DNA of 25,745 bases from Marinospirillum sp. (lineage in GTDB: Bacteria; Pseudomonadota; Gammaproteobacteria; Pseudomonadales; Halomonadaceae): positions 1 through 25,745 of the forward strand of contig SKOQ01000234.1 in the NCBI GenBank assembly GCA_007119985.1. The letters are read 5' to 3'. The notes beneath the pieces are model-generated. The model saw nothing but the letters and a program-made list of their open reading frames with translations, was not told the origin of the DNA and searched no databases. The stretch's first letter is position 1. The number at the start of each line of letters is the position of its first letter. Of the stretch, positions 1 to 6,899 are shown one piece after another. Made by a program: the position numbers and the translations under genes.

Positions 1-1302
1 CTCGAAGATATGGGTGCGGATTCGATCAATATCAAAGATATGTCCGGCATTTTGACACCCTATGCCGCCTTTGATCTGGTCTCACGCTTGAAAGCACAAA
101 CTGGCCTTGAAGTGCAGCTCCACGCGCACGCCACAGCCGGTTTGTCAGATATGACCATTCTGAAGGCCGTCGAAGCCGGCATCGATCGCGTTGATACCGC
201 GATCTCTTCGATGTCAATGACCTATGGCCACACAGCCACTGAATCGGTTGTCGCCGCGCTGCAAGGCACTGAGCGGGATACTGGCCTTAATTTAGAAGCC
301 CTAGAAGAAATCGCGGCCTACTTCCGTGAAGTGCGGAAAAAATACGCCCAGTTTGAAGGCTCACTGCGCGGCACGGATTCACGCATTCTGGTCGCTCAGG
401 TGCCCGGTGGTATGCTGACCAACATGGAAAGCCAGCTGAAAGAACAAGGCGCCGCCGACAAGTTTGACGAAGTGCTGGCTGAGATTCCGCGCGTGCGTGA
501 AGATCTGGGCTATATCCCACTGGTCACCCCAACTTCTCAAATCGTCGGCACGCAGGCCGTCATCAACGTATTGATGGGCGAGCGCTACAAATCTATTTCC
601 AAAGAAGTACAAGGTATTTTGAAGGGTGAATATGGTGCAGCACCTGCGCCCTACAATGCTGAACTCCAAGCGCGCGTTCTGGAAGGCAAAGAAGCCATCA
701 CCTGCCGCCCAGCGGATCTGATCGACAACGAAATGGACAAGCTGGCTGAAGAATTGGCCGCCAAAGCGAAAGAAGAAGGCATTCAGCTGGCCACAGGTGA
801 AGATCAGATTGATGATGTGCTCACCTATGCCCTCTTCCCACAAATTGGTCTGAAATTTCTGAAAAACCGTGGTGATGCCAGTGCCTTTGAACCTGCACCT
901 ACTGCGGCCAGCGCAGCACCCGCCCCTGCCAAGGCGGCTGCTGCACCTGTTGAGGATTCAGGCGTTTATACAGTCAAGGTCAATGGTCAAAGCTATGTGG
1001 TTGAAGTCAGCGAAGGTGGGGATATCACCCAAGTTAGCACAACTTCGCCCAGTCCTGCTCCTGCCGCCGCTGCAGCGCCTTCGGCCGGCACAGGTGAGGC
1101 CATTAGTGCGCCACTGGCCGGTAATATCTTCAAGATTCTGGTCAAGCCAGGTGAGGCCGTAGAAGCCAATCAGGTGGTCATCATTATGGAAGCGATGAAA
1201 ATGGAAACCGAAATCCGTGCGGCTTCGGCAGGCACAGTGGCCAGCGTTGCAGTTCGTGAAGGCGATGCTGTTCAGGTCGGCGATACACTCTTGACCCTGT
1301 AA
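1..1302 (+). CDS. oadA: Oxaloacetate decarboxylase alpha subunit, 5'-truncated by the window edge
   Basis: This is the C-terminal 433 codons of the carboxyltransferase/biotin-carrier subunit of the sodium-pumping oxaloacetate decarboxylase. It moves CO2 from oxaloacetate to biotin, giving pyruvate. The reading frame is open from base 1, so the start lies outside the window; family members are about 600 residues long. Visible landmarks are the IKDMSG segment carrying the active-site lysine, the metal-binding HAH motif, and YGHTATES in the carboxyltransferase barrel. An Ala/Pro-rich linker follows at about window residues 297-320, then a segment (VYTVKVNGQSYVVEV) like the one that docks OadG. 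The C-terminal biotinyl domain has the EAMKMET motif; the biotinylated lysine is codon 1198-1200. The gene is followed after 106 bases by oadB. Conserved methylmalonyl-CoA or pyruvate carboxylase subunits have a similar architecture, but adjacency to oadB settles the call. Confidence 0.95.
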   Translation, partial: LEDMGADSINIKDMSGILTPYAAFDLVSRLKAQTGLEVQLHAHATAGLSDMTILKAVEAGIDRVDTAISSMSMTYGHTATESVVAALQGTERDTGLNLEALEEIAAYFREVRKKYAQFEGSLRGTDSRILVAQVPGGMLTNMESQLKEQGAADKFDEVLAEIPRVREDLGYIPLVTPTSQIVGTQAVINVLMGERYKSISKEVQGILKGEYGAAPAPYNAELQARVLEGKEAITCRPADLIDNEMDKLAEELAAKAKEEGIQLATGEDQIDDVLTYALFPQIGLKFLKNRGDASAFEPAPTAASAAPAPAKAAAAPVEDSGVYTVKVNGQSYVVEVSEGGDITQVSTTSPSPAPAAAAAPSAGTGEAISAPLAGNIFKILVKPGEAVEANQVVIIMEAMKMETEIRAASAGTVASVAVREGDAVQVGDTLLTL

Positions 1303-1337
1303 TCCTTTTTCATCTACCCCACCTTGCTGCACCTCAT

Positions 1338-1362
1338 GCAGGCTCACACTTCTTGAGCCTGC
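1338..1362 (+). other. Perfect 9-bp hairpin between oadA and oadB
   Basis: GCAGGCTCA at 1338-1346 is matched exactly by TGAGCCTGC at 1354-1362, leaving a 7-base loop. No T-run follows, so it does not look like a simple intrinsic terminator. A stem of this size between subunit genes could stabilise the upstream mRNA end or tune the OadA to OadB ratio; that role is inference. Confidence 0.55.
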
Positions 1363-1408
1363 TGATCCAACAGGGTTCTTAATTGCTGTTTTTGTGGAGT
1401 CCATGCTG

Positions 1409-2728
1409 ATGGAAAAAGTCCTTCTGCTGTGGGAGAACTCAGGTCTTTATAACCTGACCCTCCCCCAACTGATCATGATTGGCGTCTGTCTGATCCTGTT
1501 GTACTTGGCGATTGCCAAAAAATTTGAACCTCTTTTGTTACTGCCGATCGGCTTTGCCGGTGTCTTGGCCAATATTCCTGAAGCAGGTCTGGCCCTTTCA
1601 GCACTGGATCAAGCCTTACATCACTACAACCCGCAACTGATACAGGCGCTGGCCAATGAGCTGGGCCTCCCCTTCTCTGCGGTTGCCGAGATCAGCCAAA
1701 AGCCTGTCTTACTCGAGGCTCTGGCGGCTGTGCAAGATCCTGCACAGCAGGCGCGGATTGATCATTTGGTCAGTGCGGCAGGTTATACTCATGGTTTCTT
1801 ATATATCTTCTATAAGGTGCTGGTGGCCTCAGGTATTGCCCCACTGATGATCTTCCTGGGTGTCGGCGCGATGACTGATTTTGGCCCACTGCTAGCGAAT
1901 CCACGCACACTCTTTTTAGGTGCGGCGGCTCAGTTTGGCATCTTTGCTACTGTGCTGGGTGCAGTGGCGCTGTCCAGCCTAGGTATCATCGACTTCAGTC
2001 TCAATCAGGCAGCCGCGATTGGTATTATCGGTGGTGCAGATGGCCCAACGGCCATTTATGTGTCCAGCGTTCTGGCCCCTGAGCTTTTAGGAGCAATTGC
2101 GGTCGCAGCCTATGCTTATATGGCACTGGTACCGATTGTCCAGCCACCAATTATGCGGGCTCTGACCAGCAAGGAAGAGCGTGCCATTGTGATGACGCAA
2201 CTGCGCCCTGTGAGCAAGCGCGAGAAGATCATCTTCCCCTTGGCAGTACTGGGTTTAGTCGCGCTCTTCTTGCCTGCGGCAGCACCTCTGCTGGGGATGT
2301 TCTGCTTGGGTAACCTGATGCGCGAATGCGGCGTGGTTGAGCGCCTGTCGGATACTGCGCAGAATGCCTTGATTAACATCGTCACCATCTTCCTCGGTCT
2401 GGCTGTTGGTTCACGCCTCATCGCGGAACTCTTCCTGACAGTTGAAACACTGGGCATTATGGCATTGGGTATTGTGGCTTTTGCCATCGGCACTGCCAGT
2501 GGCATTATTATGGCCAAAATCATGAACAAGATGAGCAAGATGCCGATCAATCCGCTGATTGGTTCAGCAGGCGTTTCTGCGGTGCCGATGGCAGCGCGGG
2601 TTTCGAATAAGCTCGGTCTTGAAGCCAACCCACAAAACTTCCTACTGATGCATGCGATGGGCCCCAACGTGGCCGGTGTCATCGGTTCGGCTGTGGCTGC
2701 GGGTGTGATGATCATGTATCTCGGCTGA
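1409..2728 (+). CDS. oadB: Oxaloacetate decarboxylase beta subunit (membrane decarboxylase / sodium pump)
   Basis: This is the integral-membrane subunit that decarboxylates carboxybiotin on OadA and couples this to sodium export. The 439-residue product is almost entirely hydrophobic segments, as expected for the family (about 430 aa). The signature IIGGADGPTAIYVSS carries the conserved aspartate that takes part in sodium binding. Near the C-terminus are the asparagine/glycine-rich MNKMSKMPINPLIG and GPNVAGVIGSA segments, also typical. I chose the ATG at 1409 because GGAG at 1396-1399 lies nine bases upstream. A GTG at 1394 and an ATG at 1403 are in frame, but the first overlaps and the second crowds that ribosome site. 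The N-terminus from 1409 (MEKVLLLWENSGL) resembles known OadB starts. It is the last gene of the operon and is followed by a strong terminator. Confidence 0.95.
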   Translation: MEKVLLLWENSGLYNLTLPQLIMIGVCLILLYLAIAKKFEPLLLLPIGFAGVLANIPEAGLALSALDQALHHYNPQLIQALANELGLPFSAVAEISQKPVLLEALAAVQDPAQQARIDHLVSAAGYTHGFLYIFYKVLVASGIAPLMIFLGVGAMTDFGPLLANPRTLFLGAAAQFGIFATVLGAVALSSLGIIDFSLNQAAAIGIIGGADGPTAIYVSSVLAPELLGAIAVAAYAYMALVPIVQPPIMRALTSKEERAIVMTQLRPVSKREKIIFPLAVLGLVALFLPAAAPLLGMFCLGNLMRECGVVERLSDTAQNALINIVTIFLGLAVGSRLIAELFLTVETLGIMALGIVAFAIGTASGIIMAKIMNKMSKMPINPLIGSAGVSAVPMAARVSNKLGLEANPQNFLLMHAMGPNVAGVIGSAVAAGVMIMYLG

Positions 2729-2768
2729 CCGACTCAGCTCAACGGAGAGGGATCTTCGTAGTTTAAAT

Positions 2769-2803
2769 AAAAAAACCGAAGCGGATCAGGCTTCGGTTTT
2801 TTT
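2769..2803. terminator. Bidirectional intrinsic terminator between oadB and the 38-aa ORF
   Basis: A 14-bp perfect inverted repeat (2769-2782 with 2790-2803) encloses a 7-base loop. The core stem is ACCGAAGC/GCTTCGGT. The flank is A7 on the left and T7 on the right, so the RNA ends in a U-run in either direction. It can terminate oadGAB from the left and the small minus-strand gene (2825-2941) from the right. Confidence 0.93.
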
Positions 2804-2824
2804 ATCGGTGGTGAGTTCAGCGGA

Positions 2825-2941
2825 TCAAGCAGCTAACTCTAACTGCTCGGCTTGCTCTTCTGCTTCAGCGCACCAAGCCTCTTGCCACTGATGGCGAACC
2901 GCCAATTCCTCGGCAAGCAATAACAACACTTCTTCATTCAT
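2825..2941 (-). CDS. Small acidic peptide of 38 residues, unknown function
   Basis: An ATG on the minus strand at 2941 opens a 38-codon frame ending in TGA at 2825. The ribosome site GAGGGAG lies seven bases before the ATG. The peptide starts MNEEVLLLLAEELAVRHQWQ and continues EAWCAEAEEQAEQLELAA. It has ten glutamates, no aspartate, only Arg16 and His17 as basic side chains, one cysteine and two tryptophans. It should be strongly acidic and helical, with a leucine-rich first turn region; it has no clear signal peptide and no full-length membrane span. The bidirectional terminator starts 22 bases after the stop, so ribosome site, frame and terminator make a complete unit. I do not recognise the family. 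The upstream 268 bases hold several stem-loops but no clear promoter. It is easily missed because of its length. Confidence 0.62.
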   Translation of the reverse strand: MNEEVLLLLAEELAVRHQWQEAWCAEAEEQAEQLELAA

Positions 2942-2983
2942 CGTCTGACTCCCTCTGTCTGAATTGAACGCTTATCAATCACC

Positions 2984-3063
2984 AGCGCTTTTTTCTTGTT
3001 GTTCGCATCGCTGGATTCACACTCAACCTTGTGTTGTGTGATCCAGCTCAGGCAGAAAGCGCT
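2984..3063 (-). other. Nested stem-loop element upstream of the small peptide gene
   Basis: An outer pair, AGCGCTTT (2984-2991) with AAAGCGCT (3056-3063), encloses an inner hairpin. The inner hairpin is CTGGAT-CACAC (3011-3022, one bulged T) against GTGTGATCCAG (3036-3046). On the minus strand the element would lie 43-122 bases before the peptide start, as part of its leader or as a separate small RNA. Nothing in it matches a riboswitch I know. Coding in this stretch is not evident on either strand. Confidence 0.4.
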
Positions 3064-3093
3064 GATACAAACTCTGACTCACTACAACTTTTG

Positions 3094-3117
3094 GCTAAGG
3101 CTTAACTTTAGCTTAGC
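3094..3117. repeat. Imperfect inverted repeat in the gap upstream of the peptide gene
   Basis: GCTAA-G-GCT (3094-3102) pairs with AGC-TTAGC (3110-3117), eight pairs with one bulge and a 7-base loop. It may be a protein-binding site or another part of the leader structure. The rest of 2942-3209 shows no further gene that I can support. Confidence 0.3.
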
Positions 3118-3209
3118 AACTTGGACTAGTTAAATCCATGTCAAAGCGATGAAGAGTTTTAATACGTCAGCCGAATTATTAAGAGTGATTCTATTTCGCA
3201 ACTGCACAA

Positions 3210-3743
3210 TCAACGCACAGGACCCGCCTCACTGGGTGCCACGGGTGTGATGAGCTGAAGCTGATAAAAATCCAGATCCAGCCAACGCCCAAATTTATAG
3301 CCAACCTGTTGTAAACGGCCCGCAGGCTGAAAGCCTAAACGCCGATGTAAAGCACAACTCGCTTGATTGCTCGCATCAATCGCCGCCACCATGACATGAT
3401 ACTGTTGGGCTTCGGCAGCCTGAATCAACGCACTGAGCAAAAGTCGGCCCAATCCCTGTCCCTGCGCTTTTGGGTGTAAATAAATCGAGTGCTCCACCGT
3501 GTACTGAAAAGCCGGCCAAGGCCGAAAAGGGCCATAACTGGCAAAACCTTGCAGGGTGTCCATCGATGAATACACGCCTAGAACAGGTAGGTTGGCGATC
3601 TTCTTTTGCTCCAGCCAGGCATGAATCTGTTCTAAGGAGCGGGGCTGGTACTCGTATAAGGCCGTCGTTTCCTCAATGGCATGATTAAAAATAGCGAGGA
3701 TAGCCTGGGCATCTTGTTGTGGATCACAGGGACGGATCTGCAT
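3210..3743 (-). CDS. GNAT N-acetyltransferase, phosphinothricin/methionine-sulfoximine type
   Basis: A 177-residue cytosolic acetyltransferase of the PAT/MnaT (YncA) branch of the GNAT superfamily, which uses acetyl-CoA to acetylate amino groups of small molecules such as methionine sulfoximine or phosphinothricin. The N-terminus (MQIRPCDPQQDAQAILAIFN) is the usual beta1-alpha1 region. Residues about 84-110 carry VEHSIYLHPKAQGQGLG, the pyrophosphate-binding Q/RxxGxG/A loop. Further on, AAIDASNQASCALHRRLGFQ and a C-terminal VGYKFGRWLDLDFYQ segment are hallmarks of this subgroup. Length is normal. The ribosome site is weak (AGAG, about six bases before the ATG). The gene diverges from the CBS-domain gene, with 164 bases between them. 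The substrate cannot be told from sequence, so no symbol is given. Confidence 0.85.
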   Translation of the reverse strand: MQIRPCDPQQDAQAILAIFNHAIEETTALYEYQPRSLEQIHAWLEQKKIANLPVLGVYSSMDTLQGFASYGPFRPWPAFQYTVEHSIYLHPKAQGQGLGRLLLSALIQAAEAQQYHVMVAAIDASNQASCALHRRLGFQPAGRLQQVGYKFGRWLDLDFYQLQLITPVAPSEAGPVR

Positions 3744-3907
3744 CTTTTTCTCTTATCGATTTGGCGCTGGGCTAGAAAAGAAATCAAAGCCTTAGGTTAA
3801 ACTAAATCGTCATCAGGCCGATATGCTTTTCAAACCAGATCTGTGCTTTTTAGCTCAGCCTGCCTTTGAGCAGCATCACCCCAACACCTCTCTCAGGGAG
3901 AAAGATC

Positions 3908-4603
3908 ATGGTCTTTGCTGTTTACGAACAGGGAATGCGCATCCACACTCCCAAAGAGCAATTGTTAAAACGACCTGGCATTCGCCAAACACAGGCTATT
4001 ACGGCCAGCCGTCGACTGGTCGAGGATCAGGATGATGCCGAGCATCGCCAGAACCTGTCTGATCAGCAAGTCAGCTTCCAGCAGCAGCTCCAAAGCTTTG
4101 AAAAACAAGGCCAAGCTGAACCTGCACGCGCTGCTGTCGCCGCCTACAAAAAGATGGAGACTCATCCTGAGTCACCCATTCGTCATATTACTGCCCAACA
4201 GATTATGCGAACCCCTGTGATCACCTATCCCGCAAAAGGTGGACTGCTAGAAGCCTTAGCCTTGCTCAGGAAAGAAGAGATTCACTATCTGGTGATCCTT
4301 GATGAGCAGCAAGCCCTAGTGGGGATGTTACAGGATCGGGATTTATTGCTTGAGATTTCTGGGTTGGGAGAGATCGATCTACGCGAGCAGGATTTAGAAA
4401 GCCTAAGCGCTGAGACATTAGTGCGTGCACCACTGGTCACGGCCAGCCCTGAAACCGATATCGGGGATATTGCACGAGTGATGCTAGCTCAGAAGGTTCG
4501 AGCCATGCCGATTACCGATGCACAAGGCGAGCTAGTTGGGCTGGTCACTCGCTCAGACTTGATGCTGGCACTGGCAAACCAAACCCTAGAGATTTGGAGC
4601 TAA
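3908..4603 (+). CDS. Two-CBS-domain protein with a conserved-looking N-terminal extension
   Basis: A 231-residue soluble protein. The ATG at 3908 is chosen because AGGGAG (3895-3900) precedes it by seven bases; a longer TTG-started frame from 3866 would include that ribosome site. Residues 1-90 form an uncharacterised, hydrophilic region beginning MVFAVYEQGMRIHTPKEQLL, a start I associate with CBS proteins of related gammaproteobacteria. Residues about 93-150 and 166-225 are two CBS repeats: ITAQQIMRTPVIT...LVGMLQDRDLLL and LVRAPLVTASPET...LVGLVTRSDLM. Such pairs normally bind adenosine nucleotides (AMP, ATP, SAM or cyclic di-AMP) and regulate a partner. No catalytic domain is attached. The next gene is convergent, so neighbours say little about the job. 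Confidence 0.82.
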   Translation: MVFAVYEQGMRIHTPKEQLLKRPGIRQTQAITASRRLVEDQDDAEHRQNLSDQQVSFQQQLQSFEKQGQAEPARAAVAAYKKMETHPESPIRHITAQQIMRTPVITYPAKGGLLEALALLRKEEIHYLVILDEQQALVGMLQDRDLLLEISGLGEIDLREQDLESLSAETLVRAPLVTASPETDIGDIARVMLAQKVRAMPITDAQGELVGLVTRSDLMLALANQTLEIWS

Positions 4604-4673
4604 GAAACCTCTGATGAACGATCTAGGCTAGGTGATGCTAGGTTGACCAGAGGCTCTCCATCCAGTAAAGGAT

Positions 4674-5345
4674 TTAGCGCAGCACCAGTTGTTTTAGCTT
4701 CTGATCCAACCGAGCTTGCTGGATCTTGTTTTCTTTTTGCTGCTCAAGTGCTTGAAGCTGCTGCTGTGCAAAATGGGCTTCTTCTGCGGTGACAAAACCG
4801 GCATTCCTGCCTTGCAGGTCTAAACGCACTGCCCCTGCCTGAATCGAACGCAAATAGCGCGGTACTTTGACATAATGCGCCAGCGCACGGTGGATGCGTT
4901 TTAATGCACCACCTTCTGCCGCCAGCAGGTCTTCATGAATCCCAATCTTCAATGGCTGAGGCGCACCGGGCATAAAAGCTTGCGGATACTTTTTTTCCCA
5001 ATAAGCTAAACGCTGCTGAGGTGAGAGGGCATCTAAGTTCTGCTGAGTCGTCTGACTAGGCTCTGGCACAGGTTCGTTAAGCCCCAGCGTATCACGAATC
5101 ATCGCCATCAAGGCCTCGGGACGTTCAAGCCATGTCTGTGGCTGACCTTGCTGCAAATGCTGCGTGAGCTTGGTACGCAAAAGCTGCAAACGCTCTTCTA
5201 ATTGCGCCACACGCTGGTGTAAGGCTGAGTTTTCACCTTCGAGTTCAGCAATTCTCTGCTGCGCCTGTGCCTGCGTCAGTTGGCTCTGCTCGGCGTAGTA
5301 GCTTAACTGTTCAAAAAGCTGCTCAATTTTTTGTGGAGAGGTCAT
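4674..5345 (-). CDS. ProQ/FinO-domain RNA-binding protein with N-terminal coiled coil
   Basis: A 223-residue protein. Residues about 1-65 are a Gln/Glu-rich heptad region (AQAQQRIAELEGENSALHQ and following), predicted coiled coil. A linker with Pro/Gln follows at about 66-105. Residues about 108-195 match the ProQ/FinO fold: YWEKKYPQAF, PLKIGIHEDLL, LAHYVKVPRYLRSI and GAVRLDLQGRNAG. The YLRSI/GAVRLDL portion corresponds to the RNA-contacting region of ProQ. A Gln/Lys-rich helical tail ends the protein. ProQ-family proteins bind structured sRNAs and mRNA 3' ends. Classical ProQ has the domain at the N-terminus, so this order is different. Start: the ATG at 5345 has AAGG eight bases upstream; a GTG at 5408 would add 21 residues but lacks a ribosome site. 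The gene is the last of the minus-strand run, 108 bases after folA. Confidence 0.8.
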   Translation of the reverse strand: MTSPQKIEQLFEQLSYYAEQSQLTQAQAQQRIAELEGENSALHQRVAQLEERLQLLRTKLTQHLQQGQPQTWLERPEALMAMIRDTLGLNEPVPEPSQTTQQNLDALSPQQRLAYWEKKYPQAFMPGAPQPLKIGIHEDLLAAEGGALKRIHRALAHYVKVPRYLRSIQAGAVRLDLQGRNAGFVTAEEAHFAQQQLQALEQQKENKIQQARLDQKLKQLVLR

Positions 5346-5453
5346 CTTTTTCGCCTTGTCATCACCTATCAACTTCCCTGAAAGCCTCAGCTGCAACGTC
5401 CTTTTCACCCGATCAATGCACGTGATACAGCCAACAGGCCCACTTTGACCCCA

Positions 5454-5996
5454 TTATGATTCAGCGGAGGTCACCGCTCGACGATCCAAACAGAGCAGAC
5501 GATAAGCGTAGCGATTGCCTTCTCCTGCTGCAAAAGCTTGCTCACTGACCAGCTGCCACTCATCCCATTGCACCGCCGGAAACCAGGTATCTCCCTCAGG
5601 CTCGGCATCCACCTCGGTCAGATAGAGTCGGTCTGCCAATGCAAAGGCCTGTTGATAGATTTGTCCACCACCGATCACCATGATCTCTTCAGCACCATCT
5701 ATTTGCGCTTGTTGATCTGCCAGAGTCAAAGCAGCTTCCAATGAGGGCACAACTTTGACGCCCGCAGGGGCGTAATCCGACTGGCGGCTGATGACGATAT
5801 TGGTGCGGCCCGGCAAAGGACGACCTATCGATTCAAAAGTCGCACGCCCCATAATAATCGGCTTCCCCCAGGTTTTGCGCTTGAAGTAACCTAGCTCTTC
5901 AGGAAGATACCAAGGCATGGCCTGCTGATGCCCAATCACCCAGTTCTTGGCCGCAGCAACAATCACGGCTATCGGGGTGTGTCGCTGATCTTTCAT
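5454..5996 (-). CDS. folA: Dihydrofolate reductase
   Basis: NADPH-dependent reduction of dihydrofolate to tetrahydrofolate in the cytosol, the step that regenerates the cofactor oxidised by thymidylate synthase. The 180-residue product has the Met20-loop region WVIGHQQAMPWYLPEEL, then KPIIMGRATFESIGRPLPGR (NADPH site), and EEIMVIGGGQIYQQ, the conserved GGG turn. The catalytic acidic residue, Asp27 in E. coli (PADL), is Glu here (PEEL); glutamate is used by other DHFRs, so activity is expected. About 20 residues longer than the E. coli enzyme, mostly at the ends. It lies 57 bases after thyA on the same strand and starts with ATG at 5996, with AGGAG upstream. Confidence 0.96.
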   Translation of the reverse strand: MKDQRHTPIAVIVAAAKNWVIGHQQAMPWYLPEELGYFKRKTWGKPIIMGRATFESIGRPLPGRTNIVISRQSDYAPAGVKVVPSLEAALTLADQQAQIDGAEEIMVIGGGQIYQQAFALADRLYLTEVDAEPEGDTWFPAVQWDEWQLVSEQAFAAGEGNRYAYRLLCLDRRAVTSAES

Positions 5997-6061
5997 CTAC
6001 TCTGCGCTCCTGTTCGACTCATCTCGGCCTCGCCCCTGATCGGCTCAACCTGTTAGCTTGA

Positions 6062-6856
6062 TTAAACCGCAACTGGGGCCTTGATATGCGGATGGCTTTC
6101 ATAACCTTCGATCGCGATATCATCATAAACAAAATCAAACAGCGAAGTCCGCTCAGGGTTCAGCTTTAACTGAGGCAAGTCCAGCGGGGCCCGCGTGAGT
6201 TGAAGATCGGCCTGTTCAAGATGATTGGCATAGAGATGCGCATCACCAAGGGTATGGATAAACTCACCGACCTCTAGATCACAGACCTGCGCGATCATAT
6301 GCACCAGCAAAGCATAACTGGCAATATTAAAAGGCACGCCAAGAAAAATATCCGCTGACCTTTGATATAGCTGACAAGAAAGACGGCCATCAGCAACATA
6401 AAACTGAAACAAACAATGGCAAGGCGGCAACGCCATTTGATCCACCAAAGCAGGATTCCAAGCAGACACGATCAGGCGGCGTGAATCAGGCTGGGTTTTG
6501 ATCTGCTCGATCAGCTGAGCGATTTGATCCACAGATCCACCATCTGGTTTGGGCCAAGAGCGCCACTGATAACCATAAACAGGGCCTAGCTCACCCTGCT
6601 CATCCGCCCACTCATCCCAGATGGAAACGCCGTTTTCTTTCAAATAGCGAATGTTGGTCTCACCTTTTAAAAACCACAACAGCTCATGGATGATCGAGCG
6701 TAGATGGAGTTTTTTGGTGGTCACGAGTGGAAAACCCGCTTGCAGATCAAAGCGCATTTGATACCCAAACACACTATAAGTCCCGGTTCCGGTACGATCT
6801 TGCTTGAATACGCCCTGTTCTCTGACATGACGCATTAAATCTAAATAGGCTTGCAT
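6062..6856 (-). CDS. thyA: Thymidylate synthase
   Basis: Converts dUMP and methylene-tetrahydrofolate to dTMP and dihydrofolate. From the ATG at 6856 the product is 264 residues, the same length as E. coli ThyA, and begins MQAYLDLMRHV, matching the E. coli start. AAGGTG sits nine bases before this ATG. An in-frame ATG at 6874 would add six residues and has no ribosome site. Seen motifs are DRTGTGT, FPLVTTKKLHLRSIIHELLWF, the nucleophile in PPCHCLFQFYV, QRSADIFLGVPFNIASYA, and the C-terminal HIKAPVAV, whose last residues close over the active site in the family. Preceded by lgt on the same strand with a short gap, an order I recall from Pseudomonas and E. coli. Confidence 0.97.
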   Translation of the reverse strand: MQAYLDLMRHVREQGVFKQDRTGTGTYSVFGYQMRFDLQAGFPLVTTKKLHLRSIIHELLWFLKGETNIRYLKENGVSIWDEWADEQGELGPVYGYQWRSWPKPDGGSVDQIAQLIEQIKTQPDSRRLIVSAWNPALVDQMALPPCHCLFQFYVADGRLSCQLYQRSADIFLGVPFNIASYALLVHMIAQVCDLEVGEFIHTLGDAHLYANHLEQADLQLTRAPLDLPQLKLNPERTSLFDFVYDDIAIEGYESHPHIKAPVAV

Positions 6857-6899
6857 AACGGGTGACACCTTCATTAATCGAGCGCGAATTATAGATGAT

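Noticed and set aside
379..843. 154-codon open frame on the minus strand
   Set aside because: It lies entirely antisense to the clearly conserved oadA frame and resembles no protein family.
2116..2715. 199-codon open frame on the minus strand
   Set aside because: Antisense to oadB; its length follows from the codon composition of a hydrophobic membrane protein. No ribosome site was evident.
4604..4673. Possible terminator between the convergent CBS and ProQ-like genes
   Set aside because: Only a 6-bp pair (CCTCTG/CAGAGG) with a loop of more than 30 bases and no T-run; three CTAGG repeats nearby look accidental.
5346..5408. N-terminal extension of the ProQ-like protein from GTG 5408
   Set aside because: No ribosome site before the GTG, while ATG 5345 has AAGG at good spacing. 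The extension does not look like part of the coiled coil.
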